Notes: generated by a model from the letters alone, not told the origin. Positions 45,004 through 57,821 are shown, counted from the first letter of the stretch. The stretch: DNA of 64,000 nt from Cordia subcordata (GCA_028554755.1 JAPTOF010000005.1:12378501-12442500), one strand, 5' to 3'. Numbers and translations: made by a program.

Positions 45004-45752
45004 GAGGGTGTTTGGCTATGCTCATAAGCAATTTTCTAATTTTTTTTCCTTTTCACTTGCTTATAATTAAGGTCGTATAAAAAAATTAAAGGACAATTCT
45101 ACCTTTTAAAAAAAAAAAACACTTTGTTACTTTATTGAATGGTTTTTAGTTATTTTAACAACTATTATTTTTTATAAACACATATTTACTGAACATGTTA
45201 ATAATTGTTGGGTTATGGCTCAAAGTTCAAGCCCATATAAATTAGGAAAGAGTTTTAATGAGAGTTAAAATTCTAGTTATGGTAAGAGTCTTAATTATGG
45301 TAGGATTGATAGATTAGGAAATCCTTTGTCTTGGAGGACAAGGAAATCTCCTCTATAAATAGGACACTAGCCTTAGTTGTTTGTGTAGGAGTGTGTCTTG
45401 CAATAGGTCTAGATTGAGAGAGAGAAAGAGCCATTGTAAGAACACAGTGAGAGAGGGTTTAGACTTTTTAGGCCGTGCAAAAAGTCTTATTGAGTTTGTA
45501 CTCTTTTCTATTAGTGGAGTTTTTCGTGGACGTAGGCAGAGGGCCGAACCACGTTTAATAGTGCGTATTCTTTTCTCGTTACTTGTGATTTAATTCCGCT
45601 GCGTGAGTGTGTGTTATGCGTCTGATTTTCCAACAATAATTTTATAAGCATATTTCATTCAAACACTTTTGTGCTTATTTTTTATTTACTTATAGGTGTC
45701 TATTAATTACTTATAAGCAGTTTAAAAAAAAAAGCAAAGCCAAACGCCTTCT
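45004..45752. mobile_element. Tourist-like MITE carrying a solo LTR
   Basis: Left end TTA|GAGGGTGTTTGGCTATGCTC and right end AGCAAAGCCAAACGCCTTCTC are inverted repeats of the family seen at 24421. Inner ends ATAAGCAATTTT and TTATAAGCAGTTT also match. Removing the LTR at 45206-45635 and one ATAAT leaves an element of about 314 bp. A right TTA duplication is not intact. Confidence 0.7.
45206..45635 (+). mobile_element. Solo LTR, 430 bp, perfect 5-bp duplication
   Basis: ATAAT flanks both sides (45201-45205 and 45636-45640). The LTR begins TGTTGGGTTATGGC and ends TTTTCCAACA, the usual TG...CA with inverted termini. A TATA box CTATAAATAGGA lies at about 45353-45364, giving the LTR plus orientation. 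No interior or second LTR is present, so the element was lost by LTR-LTR recombination. Confidence 0.92.
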
Positions 45753-48107
45753 CAAAATGCATCTATCTGTATGCAACCTATACTGGCCCTTCTGGCATTG
45801 GTGGGACTCCAAGTTAGTTAGGCTAGGGAGGAAAGAAGCGTGCATTGACAGACCTATCATAAAAGTCAATAGCGTTAAAATTGTCTGCCTAACTCAATGC
45901 ACCGTTGCTGCTTCGTCACATGGACATCAACCTAAAAGTAGCGTAATGAAAATGATATATATTCAATTATATGTCACATTAGTAGTTATATAAATGTCTC
46001 CTTTTAAGCAATTGACTTTTAGACTTCTGTTAAAAGCACTTGCCAGATATATTCCGTGTGAAAAGCGAGTAGGAATATTCAGTTATGCGGCTGAGTTCGA
46101 GTGTGATTAATGGCGAATTTTACTATGCTCTTGTCTTACTGTGTTTCGTCCAAAGCATAAATTATAATCTTCATTTTTTCAAAAAAAGCTGAAAACCTTC
46201 ATATCCGTTAAATACTGTCTTCACTCTACTTTTTTATTTTCCCAGTCTCTCAACCAATCTTCCAAATTTGCAAAAATATACATGCATATATACATATGTT
46301 TGCTATTGTTATATTTTCCTAATAAATACCTCTTTTGAGGTTTTAAATGATTCAGTAGTCGTGGAGGAGTTGTGGAGGAAATTATTGAAAGGATTTTGAA
46401 GTTGAAAATGATGATGCAGTGGTGTGTAGTGAGAGGTCGTATGATTCCAAAGCTAATGCTCCATCGAAGGAAAATAATATTGATTAAGTGCTTGATATTT
46501 TGCGTGAATCAATATCGTCCTCCATTCTTTGATTAAAGTTTTGTCGAAATGTGATGCCATGACTATGGATACACTGAAGGTATAACTATTATTTTGTGAA
46601 CATAGAAACTAAAATTTGTGAGCGTTCACTCGTCGATATATAATATAATATTTTTCTATCGAAATTTTGTGATATGTACTGTAAAAATTGTGAACAAATA
46701 ATATAAGATTTGAAAGATTTAAAATTATAAATATTTACTTGTGAACATATAAGATAATAATTGTAAACATTTAAAATTTATAAACATATAATAATGTTGA
46801 ACGTACATATTAGTCACACGTTGTGAGAAGTATGGCACTCGTAGGCTGCATAGTGAGGAAAGTGTATAGTTAAACACCGTTAATGTTAAAACAATTAAAC
46901 ATATCTATTCTAATTAAATAATTATATTTTTACAAATAAATTGAGTGTAAGTGGACTTTCTAATTATCGAATTATAAATAGATCATTAGTTACTTTTCTA
47001 GTTGAGCTGGATCGTTCAATTCTGGGACATAACATGTGATAAACAACGTGGTACCGTTGGCTTATCGGCTGGATCATGGAATATATTGGCTGCTACCCTG
47101 GCTGTACTCACCCAAGGAAATCAGATGCTGATAGCTTTTTACCCAACCAAATCTAGTCTCCGAAAGAATTGAGGTGCTGATAGCTTTTGACCCAACCAAA
47201 TCTATTCAGGACAATTCCTTACCCACTAGCATAAGAAATTTTTCTTTCTTTTTTTTCTTTTTTCCTCTTTTTTGGTTTAAAAGGAGGACTAACCAATACT
47301 ACGCATAGAAGACCACAAGACGCCTAAAAGTTCTTCTATCCATCAACCCTTTGCATAGTCAAACCTCTTTTCTAAAGTAGCTATTGTGGTCTCATCAGAA
47401 TACTCAACTTGTCCGATTGATCTAAATAGCGGTATCGTGGCATGGAGAGACGGACCTTTATTTTCCATTCAACTTAGAAGTTTTTGAAATCTTTCCTTGC
47501 AAATTGGGCCCGTTTCTGCTACGATCTTCTCTGGTATATAGAATTGGCAAATATTTTTTTCCGAATGAAAATTTACACTTCCGTATTGCAAACTCGAGCA
47601 AACATCTCTACTTTTATCCACTCAGTCTATCGTGACTAGTAAAGATACCTAGGTGCTATCGGTAGTTTTCCCACGATATCTATCTCTCTTTTTATCAACG
47701 GTCAAGCCGTCGGAATCAGATGCGATGGGTTGATCAGTTGGCGTGCTACCGAGTGAAATGCTGGCATCAGTCGCAGTTTTTGACGTAATCGTCTACATCT
47801 GAGCTCGTGGTCGGCCAAAACAACCCAATTGTGATTGCTTTATCAATTACCACGCTCTTTCCCCTCGAGTGCTTGCCTCAATATACTAAGAAGTATTCAG
47901 ATATCTAAACGGCAACACTATACATAATTAAAATACAGATGGAATATAATATCTTATTTTTCCTTTTTCCAACTGACAACTAAAAGCCGCAAAACTAGTT
48001 TCCGAAACCAATTTCACATACATGGTTGGAATGCTCGATCTTCTATAGTTTCCAATTCCACAAGTGTTGCATTTGTTGGTGCTTCCTAGGAGATGTTGAC
48101 TAGTTTA
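45753..48107. other. AT-rich spacer with a short 28-bp direct repeat
   Basis: No gene recognised. The pair GCTGATAGCTTTT(T/G)ACCC AACCAAATCT occurs at 47127-47154 and 47176-47203 with one mismatch. The stretch 47300-47880 is less AT-rich than the rest but gives no recognisable protein. Confidence 0.45.
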
Positions 48108-48317
48108 GGACCTATTTGAATTAATTTTTTTAGAAAAAATACTTTTTTTAAAAAAATTATATTAAATTTATAATAATTATTTAATTTAACTTTTAAAAAA
48201 ATTAAAACTCTGAAAAAAAACTCAAATATAGCTTTTCTTTAGAAACAAGAATTTTTGACTTCTCAAAAAAAGCTGTTAAAAAAAACGCTTTTAAAATAAG
48301 CTAATCCTAACCAGCCC
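48108..48317. mobile_element. Tourist-like MITE, 210 bp, TTA duplication
   Basis: TTA at 48105-48107 and 48318-48320. Ends GGACCTATTTGAATTA and TAATCCTAACCAGCCC are imperfect inverted repeats. The interior is A/T homopolymer-rich and has no coding capacity. Confidence 0.72.
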
Positions 48318-48609
48318 TTAATAACGTATGTTTAAACTTTCTAAAAGAAGACCAAGTACTAGATCAAGCATCATTTCCCATCATTAACACAAAGGCTACT
48401 TCTAACGCTCATTGGGATACTTTCAGGAGTCAATAGAGTCACATTCTCGTATTTGTAGGGTTATTACATTTTTCTAGAGTCTCTATTATTATCTTATAGT
48501 TTCTTAGTTAGGCTAATATTGTGACTTTCTCGGTCATTCATTCATTTCCGGCATCAATAAGTTCATGCTTGCAAGAGTTAAAAGGGCAAAAAAAGGAAAA
48601 AGGAAAAAA

Positions 48610-48695
48610 AGCAAGAAACCTTGTATTGATAGCATACTATATTCCTAAAAGTAAGAAACCTTGTATTGATGGCATAATATATTCCTAATGGAAGG
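48610..48695. repeat. Direct repeat, about 44-bp period
   Basis: AAGAAACCTTGTATTGATGG (or ...ATAG) followed by CATA and TATATTCCTAA occurs twice in tandem. Confidence 0.75.
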
Positions 48696-48720
48696 CAATA
48701 AGGATTATTGGCGGATGAAA

Positions 48721-48819
48721 TTTTTTTTTTTTTGGGTTAAACCCCATCCCATGGGATTGAACCCAAAACTTCACACATGAGAGAGAGAGTCTCAAACACT
48801 TGAACTATCCCCTAATCTC
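48721..48819 (-). mobile_element. tRNA-derived SINE, about 99 bp
   Basis: Flanks TATTGGCGGATGAAA (48706-48720) and TATTGGTGGATGAAG (48820-48834) agree at 13 of 15. The minus strand shows an A-box GATAGTTCAAGTGTTTGAGA, a B-box GGGTTCAATCCC and an A-tail (the T-run at 48721-48733 on the plus strand). Confidence 0.8.
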
Positions 48820-48867
48820 TATTGGTGGATGAAGAATGTTATTTTAATTGGGACTGGGTTTATCAGG

Positions 48868-49256
48868 CTCTATTTGGCCTAGGTGTGAGTTTTTAGCTGT
48901 TGTAAAGCTTTTAATAGTAAAACTTCGATTAAAAGTACTATTGAATAAAAGTCGTTGATTGTTTTGCTTAATTTTAGGAGTTGAATTTTTAGCTGTTTTA
49001 AGGGACAATATTGGAACTTTAAATTATATAGTAGTATTTTTTTAGAAATAGAAAAAAAAAATTCTGACATGACATAAAAATAGTTTTTCAAAAGCCTTTT
49101 TCAAAAAGCTCCAATTTAGAGCTTTTAGTTTTTCAGCTTTTTTAACTTTGACTTTTATGTGAAAATATTTTTAAAAATTTATCAAACACATTAGTTTCAA
49201 CTTTTATACTCATATTAAGTATTTTTAACTGTCTAAAAGTTGGGCCAAACAAACAC
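48868..49256. mobile_element. MITE-like inverted-repeat element
   Basis: Left GGCTCTATTTGGCCTAGG and right GTTGGGCCAAACAAACACTT are imperfect inverted ends. Subterminal GAGTTTTTAGCTGTT and AACTGTCTAAAAG are consistent with them. The interior has T-rich AGCTTTTAGTTTTTCAGC palindromic pieces. Target duplication is unclear. Confidence 0.5.
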
Positions 49257-49597
49257 TTAAAATATTTTATACCTCTAATATGAAAATTCAAATGGCTTCT
49301 ACTGAGAAAAATACACAGACAGATGCATGGTTTTTATATAGATCCGTCTATTGAGTTTATATATGTATGTGGGACCTATGTGTATAAATTGTATACGTAT
49401 ATATACTGAAAAATATAGTCCCTCTATGTTAGCCGCAAAACCCTTTTTTTTTAATTCAGTAGTAAAATAAACTTTTCGTTTCTCTAGAGTCTAGAGTTTA
49501 ATTCGTGCAATCATTTTCTAGTTACCTATAGCAACACTTATGCCATACACGAGCAAAATAAGTTTTTTTAATATGATTGATGGACTTCTTTTATATT

Positions 49598-49952
49598 CAC
49601 TACAGAAAAACCAAAAATAAGCAGTGATTTTATGATGAAAAAGGAGAAATAGGCGGTTGTTTTATGATATAGGTAGAAATTTAGGTAATACATATATATA
49701 TTATTATGTAAGATAATTAATAAATATATTTTTAGCTTGAGTGATATATGGTATAATTAAAATAGCCAACACTTATACATGTGACAGTTTTAAAATAATA
49801 GACGTTCATATAGGCGGCAGTTTTGGGGTCACCTATTACCTACGTGGTTTTTTTTTTTCTCTTGAAATTATATATAGGTAATATTTTAAAATAGTTGACG
49901 CCTATATAAAAGGCGATTTATCGTCACCTATTACTTATCTTTTTTTGTGGTG
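49598..49952. mobile_element. CACTA-type mini-transposon, 355 bp
   Basis: Begins CACTACAGAAAAA and ends TTTTTTTGTGGTG, the CACTA superfamily terminus in inverted orientation. Subterminal repeats TAGGCGGTTGTTTTATGAT, TAGGCGGCAGTTTT, GTCACCTATTAC and GACGCCTATATAA alternate in both orientations, as in plant En/Spm-like elements. Flanking triplets are ATT and ATA, so the 3-bp duplication is imperfect. No transposase. Confidence 0.8.
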
Positions 49953-52328
49953 ATATTTTATGCCAAAATAACATACAAATGTGCGTGTGTATATATACAT
50001 ATATACATATATATACATATATATGTGTATATATATATATATATTACTTGTATATATTCATCGTGCAATTACAAAAATTGTGAAAATATATATTTTTGCA
50101 AAGAGCAACTTAATTAAAGCAATATTCATTGTGAAGGTATACAAATTCATGGGAAGAAGAAACTTTAGCATTTTCAGATTCGAAAATAAACTTCTTATTG
50201 TTAGAAACACAAGGCCAATTTTTTGGGCAAAAAAAATGCTTGACATTATGACGTATTAAATTACTCGAAATGTTACGTACTCTCTTTTATAATATAGACA
50301 GATAAATTCAGTTGTTATTTCTTCCCATTCAATGAAAAAAATAAATAGAAGTAAACGAACTGTTCATAATCATGGTCAGAGTACGCGAACCAGAATCTTT
50401 CTTTAAAAAGTTTTATTGGGAGGGTAAAGCATTTCTTCAGGCTGAGTCACCAAATGGATAATAATAATAATAATAATATATTAGAAAGAAAAATAGACAA
50501 CGTAAGACACATCGACAGACAAACAAACAAACAAACGTGGGTAGGTCATGGTTGGTAGAAATGTGACGCCGGATACGCAACCACCTCTATAATCATCCCT
50601 TGAATAAATTTGTTTATAATATTTTAGTAGTATGAAAAAGATTTAATAATTATAGTTATTAATATATTCATAATTAATTAAATAATATAAATGATTTATA
50701 TCTGTATATTTTATTCTTTAGTATCATACTTGTCTCGTTACGTTGATAATGAAAAAATTCATATTATAACACTAGTAACAAGCAACAAAATATGCTTGGA
50801 ATAGAAAAACAAGGGGATGTGAAGATTAATATGTTGTAAAAGGAGACAAAAACCCACGATACTCGCACCAAACTTGCGTGGCGTCTTCTTGCTTTTCAAA
50901 AAGAAGGTCAGGAAATTCTGCGCGTCAACGCCCAGGGTAATGTTTGTTACTCGGTTTGGAGTTTTCAAATCGAAAAGGTGTTAGGTTATTTCTAACCGTT
51001 ATTCTATTTTTTTTTTAAATTTAAGTAATTTGAGTTATTTTTTTATATTTTGAGATCTTTTATTTTCAATTCTATTTTAACAGCTCACCTATTTTTTACC
51101 AAACATTCAGTTTAGGAAATCCCAATTTCAGTTTTACTCCAACGGCTCTCTTATTTTATAATGTTGCAGTCTTAAAGTTATGGGGATGGGGATGGGATTT
51201 GGGGAATGAAAAAAAAACCCTTATATATAAGTATTTTGTTTTGGGATTGGAAAAAAAAATTTAAAATTTTGGGGATGAGATAGGGGAACTGTTGGAGTAC
51301 TTTGATATTAACAAAACCCTTAAATATGGGATTTTTTGTATTTTAGGAGATTTGTTGGAGTTAGTCTTAGAGGCCATTTTCCCTTCAATTTTTGGAGTTA
51401 TGGTATAAAGTGTAACGTCTTCTTACATCAATTTTGTGTGAGATTTATGTGTATTTTATAATACATTAGATTCACTACCAATGTTATCACGGACTTAAAT
51501 ATTTTGAGCCACTTAATTAGATTTAATGTGATTACAGACCAATGGTTGAGCTTGGATCATTACAGGCGTTTTGTTTTGTTTGTATTTGGGTCGTAACGAG
51601 TACATTGTATCTTTAAGAGAGAGAGTCAGTAACACTCTTCTAAATCAGTTTTGTGTTTTGTGTGAGATAGCATTTTGGGAATTGAATAGCATGGCCTATA
51701 GCTAAAATAACTCAAGCAGGAGAGCCACGACAAGGACGTTGCATCTTTTAATATAGCATTTTAGGCTAGTTAATTAGGCTTAATATGATGGCATGCCAGT
51801 AGTTGGGTTTGGATCGTTTAATCCCCATGCATAGCGTAGTATGATATATATCTATTTTATTTATATAATTTTGATAACCGTATAATTAAATGTCAATTAA
51901 TTTTATTGAGAAAATAATCTATCAATTTATTAATTTTACATGAAAGTGTATAAGCTTGATAAATGATTATGAGTTTAGCAATTGACTGATTGGTTATGCA
52001 TAAAACATGTATAGTTGAAGAAGTTGAAGTAAACATTATAGAAGCTAGAGGAGGTTTTTTTTTTTTAAATAAAAAAAAACATTTTGGCTTTAAAAAAGTT
52101 ATCGAGTGAAAAAAATAGAACAGAGGTTATGGATCTAGGTTTGAGGATATTTAATATATAAAATTTTAAATTATTTATTATTTAACTAATAAATATTAGA
52201 ATTATCATATTATCTTATCAGTTATAGTTAAACTTAAATATTTTTGTATGTTTAGTTATTGATATGATAGTGATCGTGATCTAATTTAACTTGATTATTT
52301 TGAAATAACGTTGATTTGATAAGATTAG
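49953..52328. other. Spacer with TA-rich microsatellites and MITE debris
   Basis: A TA/TATG microsatellite lies at about 49980-50045 and short TAA and AAAC repeats at about 50458-50475 and 50520-50536. The segment 50990-51370 has repeated GTTGGAGT(A/T) and T-rich units typical of MITE debris, but no ends could be fixed. No gene. Confidence 0.4.
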
Positions 52329-52856
52329 TGTTGGAGCAATTTTCAAAAGTCACTAGTCGCACAGGCCAACAGATAGGTCGACCAGTAAGACCAGTGAGCA
52401 CTTTCGGTTGACTAGTAACGTCTAAATATCACCGTTGATGACTGTTTGAACAGTTATGTTCAATTAAACTTTTAATTAGTATGTCTACTCATGTCAAACA
52501 TGAAATGCTCTGTAAATAGACAATGTTGGAAGCCTTCAAATCATGAAAGACACTAAAAACCATCCATAAACATCCCATTTGCTTATTTGCATTCAAATTA
52601 ACTCTAAGTACATTTTACTGTAAGAAATCTACTTAAAGTCTTTAGCATTCAGTGAGTGCTAGAGACTTGAATTGGTAGTGCAAATAAATTCAAGTTGTAG
52701 GCTGCATTATATCCAAAGGATATTTGCATATTCCCCTTTGCATACCAAGTTGGTAAGGGGAATAATTCTTAAGGAAAGTCGAATTTGCGGTACGCCTTAA
52801 AACCAAATTTTAAGTTCTCCACACATTTTAAAAGTTCTAAACACACACCGGCAACA
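52329..52856 (+). mobile_element. Solo LTR, 528 bp
   Basis: Begins TGTTGGAGCAATTTTC and ends CACCGGCAACA. Flanks ATTAG (52324-52328) and ATTAA (52857-52861) match at 4 of 5. A TATA-like CTGTAAATAGAC lies at about 52511. Near the left end GGTCGACCAGTAAGACCAGT contains the GGTCGACC palindrome also found in the 58.5-kb LTR. No interior is present. Confidence 0.72.
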
Positions 52857-53810
52857 ATTAATTTGGTTGTTTTGTACGAGTTATATTCTCACAATGATTT
52901 CTTACTTGATCACATCCCAATATCGTGCAACATACTAACTCTTACTCTGGCAATATCTCCAATAATAACCAACCTTATTTATTTATTTTTTATCTTAATA
53001 TTGCACTTATCTTTTAGTATTTTGTTTAATAAATATTTTTTATTAAATTTAACAACCATGAGAGTATCTTAAATTTTATTTTGTTAATTAAACTCTCATA
53101 TAGCGGTTTTGTCATTTGATAAAAACCATTTAAATATCAAGTGTCCCTATGTCATTCATCATTCTCTGTCAAATCTACTTGATCATGTATCCTGAGTTTA
53201 ATATTAAAAATTAATTAAAATAGAGAAATTTATTCAAGTAAAATTAAAACAAAAAAGTCCTTAAAAATTATGTAAAAATGAAACAAAATTTTCAAAAATT
53301 AAAAAAGAATAAATAAATTAATTGTTAAATGGCCTAAAACATCATGTAATATAGTTTTCCTCTCTAGAATTATTTAATGTCAGGCAACTAAACTGTTATA
53401 AAAAAAACTTCATTGCGAAAATAGTCAACGTAGACATGGAATTGTGTTCGAGACGTAACATAATTTTATTAGGGGAAAAAGTAGATAAGTTAGAAAAACT
53501 TTAGAAAGCAGTTCTAGTTTTCTGTAAATAAATAAGGCAAATAGTATTTTATATAAATTAAAAAGTTGCATTTAATTTAAAAAAGCTTTAATATAAAGCC
53601 AAAGTTCAAAAAGATATAAAAAAGAAAGAAGAAAAGAAAGTTTGGAATTGAAGCTCTCGAAAAGTCCGTTAGAAAACTATTTTTTACATTATATAAGAAG
53701 TGATTCTTTTTTTATCTTTTTTTCCCCCTTAAAAATATTAGTTCATGATTTTTGAATGTCTAATATTACACCCAAAATAGCTATAAGGCATCTAAAATAT
53801 AAAGTCAAAC

Positions 53811-54092
53811 AATCATCGAATTTTGTTCAATAATACTTTTATCGGAAGGTTTACTACTAAAAGATTCACAACTTAATAATTAAAACTTCACAATTAGACT
53901 AAAATAAAGCCTAAATTGTGTAGTGCATAGATCTATCGTCATGATTAATAGTTAAAGAATCAACGATTTTTGTTCAATAATATTTTTATCAAAAGCTTTA
54001 CTACTAAAAAATCCATAACTTAATAATTAAAATTTCACAGCTCAACTAAATAGGGCCTAAATTGTGTGGCGCATAGATCTATCATCATCGTC
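53811..54092. repeat. Tandem duplication, 147-bp period
   Basis: Copies at 53811-53945 and 53958-54092 share TTTTGTTCAATAATA, TTTACTACTAAAA, ACTTAATAATTAAAA, GCCTAAATTGTGT and GCATAGATCTATC. They differ by scattered substitutions, so the duplication is not recent. It ends in a short TCA/TCG repeat. Confidence 0.85.
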
Positions 54093-55619
54093 GTCGTCAT
54101 CATCATTATTATATAATTTTTTCTTTTAAAATTTGTGAAAATATCACATTAGTGCTTCCATGATTATCTTGAAAATATTATCATTTAATACATTGTTCAT
54201 TATCTATTATTTGTATATATATTGTTATTTTTAATTTAAGATTTAATTGTTAATCAATTAATATGCTTAAACCATGATCACTTTTAAAATTAAAAAAACG
54301 AATTACTAAATTCATTGTCAAGTATTAAAATAAATAAAACCAAACTAAATTAATTATCTATTGTTAAAATAAATCATCATGTTCAAAATACAAAAATATG
54401 TTGTTTGAAAGAGAACATGTACCGAGTTAGTAGGGATGTAGAGGAATCCTGTCCTATTTTTTATTCTTTCCCGTACATAGGGATAATCTCAACTCTTCAA
54501 ATAAGATTAAATTGATTTGGACTTTTTATTTAAAATTTATAGCAATATAATTTTTTCCTCCCATTTATTTTGAAATAAACAGTCCAAATTAATTTAGTTT
54601 TATCTAAAGATTAAGAATTTCACTCCCATATATTGAAGAGAAAAAAATAAAAACAATAAGAGAGAATCCTATTTTGGGGGGACGCGAAAAAGAATGACAT
54701 TGTCCCACTTAGGACCCAAAATCCAATGGGCTGGTGCGTTAGACCTATTACTATACTTCCAATCCAGAATTGGTTTAGCAACCAACATAATAAATGGACA
54801 TAGCCCATTTCCTCCACTAAAAGTTTTCGGTAATTTAATTATTGAACCCGCATAAATTACGCAACCCATTAAAATTTAAATATAAAAATTTAAAATGTCT
54901 CGAAAAACGATAACCCATTCATTATTTCTGTAATTCAAACATAAAAAACGTTTAATTTAAAAACGAATTCAAAACAAGTGTATTTTTTAAAGAAATTCTC
55001 AAAATTAGGGTATAAGTGATTGGTCAGGCTTAAAACAGATTTTTTTAAAAAAATATTATAGTTTTACTTGTTGATTATAATTATATTCTTTTGGTGCGAA
55101 AATGCTGGTTTTGAATTTTCAATAGCTACTCCACTCTACCTTAAGTATATCGTGGTTTAATAAAACTTTGGTCACGTATAAAATTTAAAAAAAAAGTTGT
55201 CCTAGCTAGTTTTGTTAAATTTAATACTGAAAAGACGAATAGAAAAAAGTGAATGGTCAATAGGTAATTTAAGTCATAGGCCAAAATTTTAGCATACGAT
55301 GAGGCTGACTACCCAGGCCAAAATCTTCTTTCTAGTGATTACTAGAGAGGAGTAATAATCGCTGTTTGAATAGGATTCTTTCTCCAATCTTCTGAGTAAT
55401 TGATTTGTTTTGATTTAATATTTTTGCATACTTCTTTCATCAATATTTTGTGAGGTCAATGGGGTACTTTAATTTTTTGAGTTTCATATGTGTATTTATA
55501 TATGTATATATAGCGATGGATGGATCTGAAAAGCTTGTGCAGCTCTATTTTTCCATCTCGGGAACATAATAACTAGTTGTAGAACAAGGAAGTCAACCAT
55601 GATTCTTGCCTTCATTATT
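54093..55619. other. AT-rich spacer, no gene seen
   Basis: Only short frames without motifs; mostly AT-rich single-copy-looking DNA. Confidence 0.4.
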
Positions 55620-56280
55620 TAGAGTAAAAGGATTTGAACCTCTGCGTGCCGATACCAAACGAGATTAGGAGAGAGGGCTTTGTACCGGCTAGGGCATAGC
55701 TAGAGACATAGGAGATGACTCGGCATCAGCAGCTTTTTACCATACCTAAGCATCGGTCTATAGAAACTTTTGGAATGTTCAATTTGTATGGCCTCAAGAC
55801 TCCCTTTTGAAAGTGAGATCACGGCGGGAACGGGAGATTACCGTTAAGCCAAATGCTGAATGGGGCGGGTCTAGGAGTTGAGAAAGGAACTCACCTCCTG
55901 GGCTTCAAGTTAGAACGTCTTGGGCGAGGAGCAACTGCTTCTTTGTTCAGGAAGACATAAATCGCCAGTTGGGTTGGTCCAACCATGACACACCGAAGGG
56001 GGGAGCGAAGCGATCTCCCTTCATACGGAAGGTAAGTTTCTTGCTCGAGTTGCCCTCTCGCCTGTTGAAGTTCTGTTCAAAAACCTCGCTCAAGATGAGA
56101 CGGCTGTGATTCACACCCGGTTCCCTTTGTTCGAACAAATGCTACAAGCTTGGAGAGAGCAATAACGAAGGTAGTCCCCCTTTCTCGATTTTAGTATTAC
56201 AAATATCTCAAGGAACGGATCTTCCTTCTTGGCCTTGACTCTACTTGGGTATATGGGAACCCCATCGTCACCCCAATGCA
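55620..56280. other. Probable nuclear insertion of mitochondrial DNA (NUMT)
   Basis: For about 660 bp the base composition shifts to near 50 percent GC with purine blocks such as GGGGGGAGCGAAGCGATCTC and GAACGGGAGATTACCG, the style of plant mitochondrial intergenic DNA, while both flanks are strongly AT-rich. No gene is encoded and both strands carry stops. The assignment rests on composition and style, without a database match. Confidence 0.55.
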
Positions 56281-57339
56281 ATATATGTGTATGTATGTGT
56301 GTGTGCATGTTCAAATATGGAAGAATTGCAAGAGTTGAGTTTTTCCACCAACATATTTTTTGTTGTCAATCTATTATAAATTGACTATAGAAAAGATTTC
56401 ATTATGCAGTTTCAAGTTAATAAAGATCTACATTATTTATCTTCAATTCTGATGTTCATATAATATATATATTGGGTAATTGTCTTCCCGTTTATTTTTT
56501 CCAAAGAAGAGTGGAATAACCATTCTTAAAAGAATTATCGTGATTATTGCAAGCCAAAAAGCAAAGTAAAAACAACCGCATAACAGAGCAAACATCAGAT
56601 TCAACATGAAATATTGGATCTATACCCCAAATCCAGAATACCAAAATATTTCTTTATGTAGTCCAGTCATTCAATTTGTATTTGTTGTTTCACATAATTG
56701 TTAATTTAGTGGATCAATATGATTATTTCTAGACGCTTGACCTAATCTTAGTAGATGTCCAACTTATTTTACAATTTGAAATTTCAATTTATATGCAAAT
56801 ATTTCTTCATATATATCTATTTTGCTATTTTGCAAAGTAAAATTTAATAATTGAAGGCTTCAATTCTCAATTTCTATTCCTTTTGTTAAGTACAACAAAA
56901 TAACTATAGTAATTTTACTTATATTAAAAATATTTATTTAGAGTACAATTTAATCTATTAGTTTTATATATTATTAATTAGTTAATTAAAAGTTTGCTTA
57001 TCTATATGTTCAAATTGAAAAGAATGGTTGATCTTCGAATATATAGGTTACATAAAAATGAGCGTGTCCACACAGACCCCCCATACACATCTCAACCCTC
57101 CTCCCCCAAAATTTAGATTCTTTGCGTATAGATAATTTATAAATCCATTATTACTTTATAAGATGTTGGGCTACTCTACTTAATACTAGTTGGTTTTGGG
57201 AAGGAACATCAAAATCTTCAACATGATATTAGTCCTAGGCCCTTGGTCCAATCACATTTAATCATGTGTTAATATTCGTACACATGCAGGTCACATATGG
57301 GGGAAGTGCTAAAATTTTGAATTCTCCACAAAAATTTAA
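56281..57339. other. AT-rich spacer
   Basis: A short TGTA/TGTG repeat at about 56284-56310 follows the NUMT. No gene recognised. Confidence 0.4.
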
Positions 57340-57720
57340 TTAGGAGTAACTCAAATAGTTGAGACTATTCGAAAATTTAATTTGCACTAAGTAAAAAATG
57401 TATTAAGGATTAGAGGTAGTTCAAGTGGTTGAAATTATTTACTCAATTGGTTTTAGGATGGAACTTCAGAATTCTAAACAAAAGTTTAATTTGTGAGCAA
57501 TTAAATATTTATTGGACAATAATTCTAAACAAAAAGTTAATTTGCAAGAAGTTAAAAATGTATTATATATTAGGGGTAGCTCAAGTGGTTGATATTATTT
57601 CTCTCAAAATGACAAAAAATTAACTCGTAAGACGTTAAAATCTATCAAATAATAGCTCTAGTGGTTGAACTATTCCTTCAAAGTAATAACATGAGTTTTG
57701 AATCCATGATTGGAGAAAAT
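57340..57720 (+). repeat. Four SINE-head (A-box) units in a row
   Basis: GAGTAACTCAAATAGTTGAGA (57342), GAGGTAGTTCAAGTGGTTGA (57412), GGGGTAGCTCAAGTGGTTGA (57571) and ATAGCTCTAGTGGTTGAAC (57650) are four related pol III A-box units in the same orientation. Only the last is followed by a good B-box, GAGTTTTGAATCCAT. Between the units AATTCTAAACAAAA(G) and TTAATTTG recur. It reads as a chain of truncated SINE insertions or a tandemly expanded SINE 5' end. Confidence 0.65.
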
Positions 57721-57821
57721 TGAGTTAGAGGTGGAGATTTCCCCAAAAAGGGGTTAAACATGGATTGTTGAAACACCACATAACTACTCAAAATGCCAAG
57801 TGTCTTCTACATTTATTATTA

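Noticed and set aside
55947..56314. Minus-strand frames inside the GC-richer block
   Set aside because: Longer frames are expected by chance in the higher-GC mitochondrial-like DNA; no known mitochondrial protein recognised.
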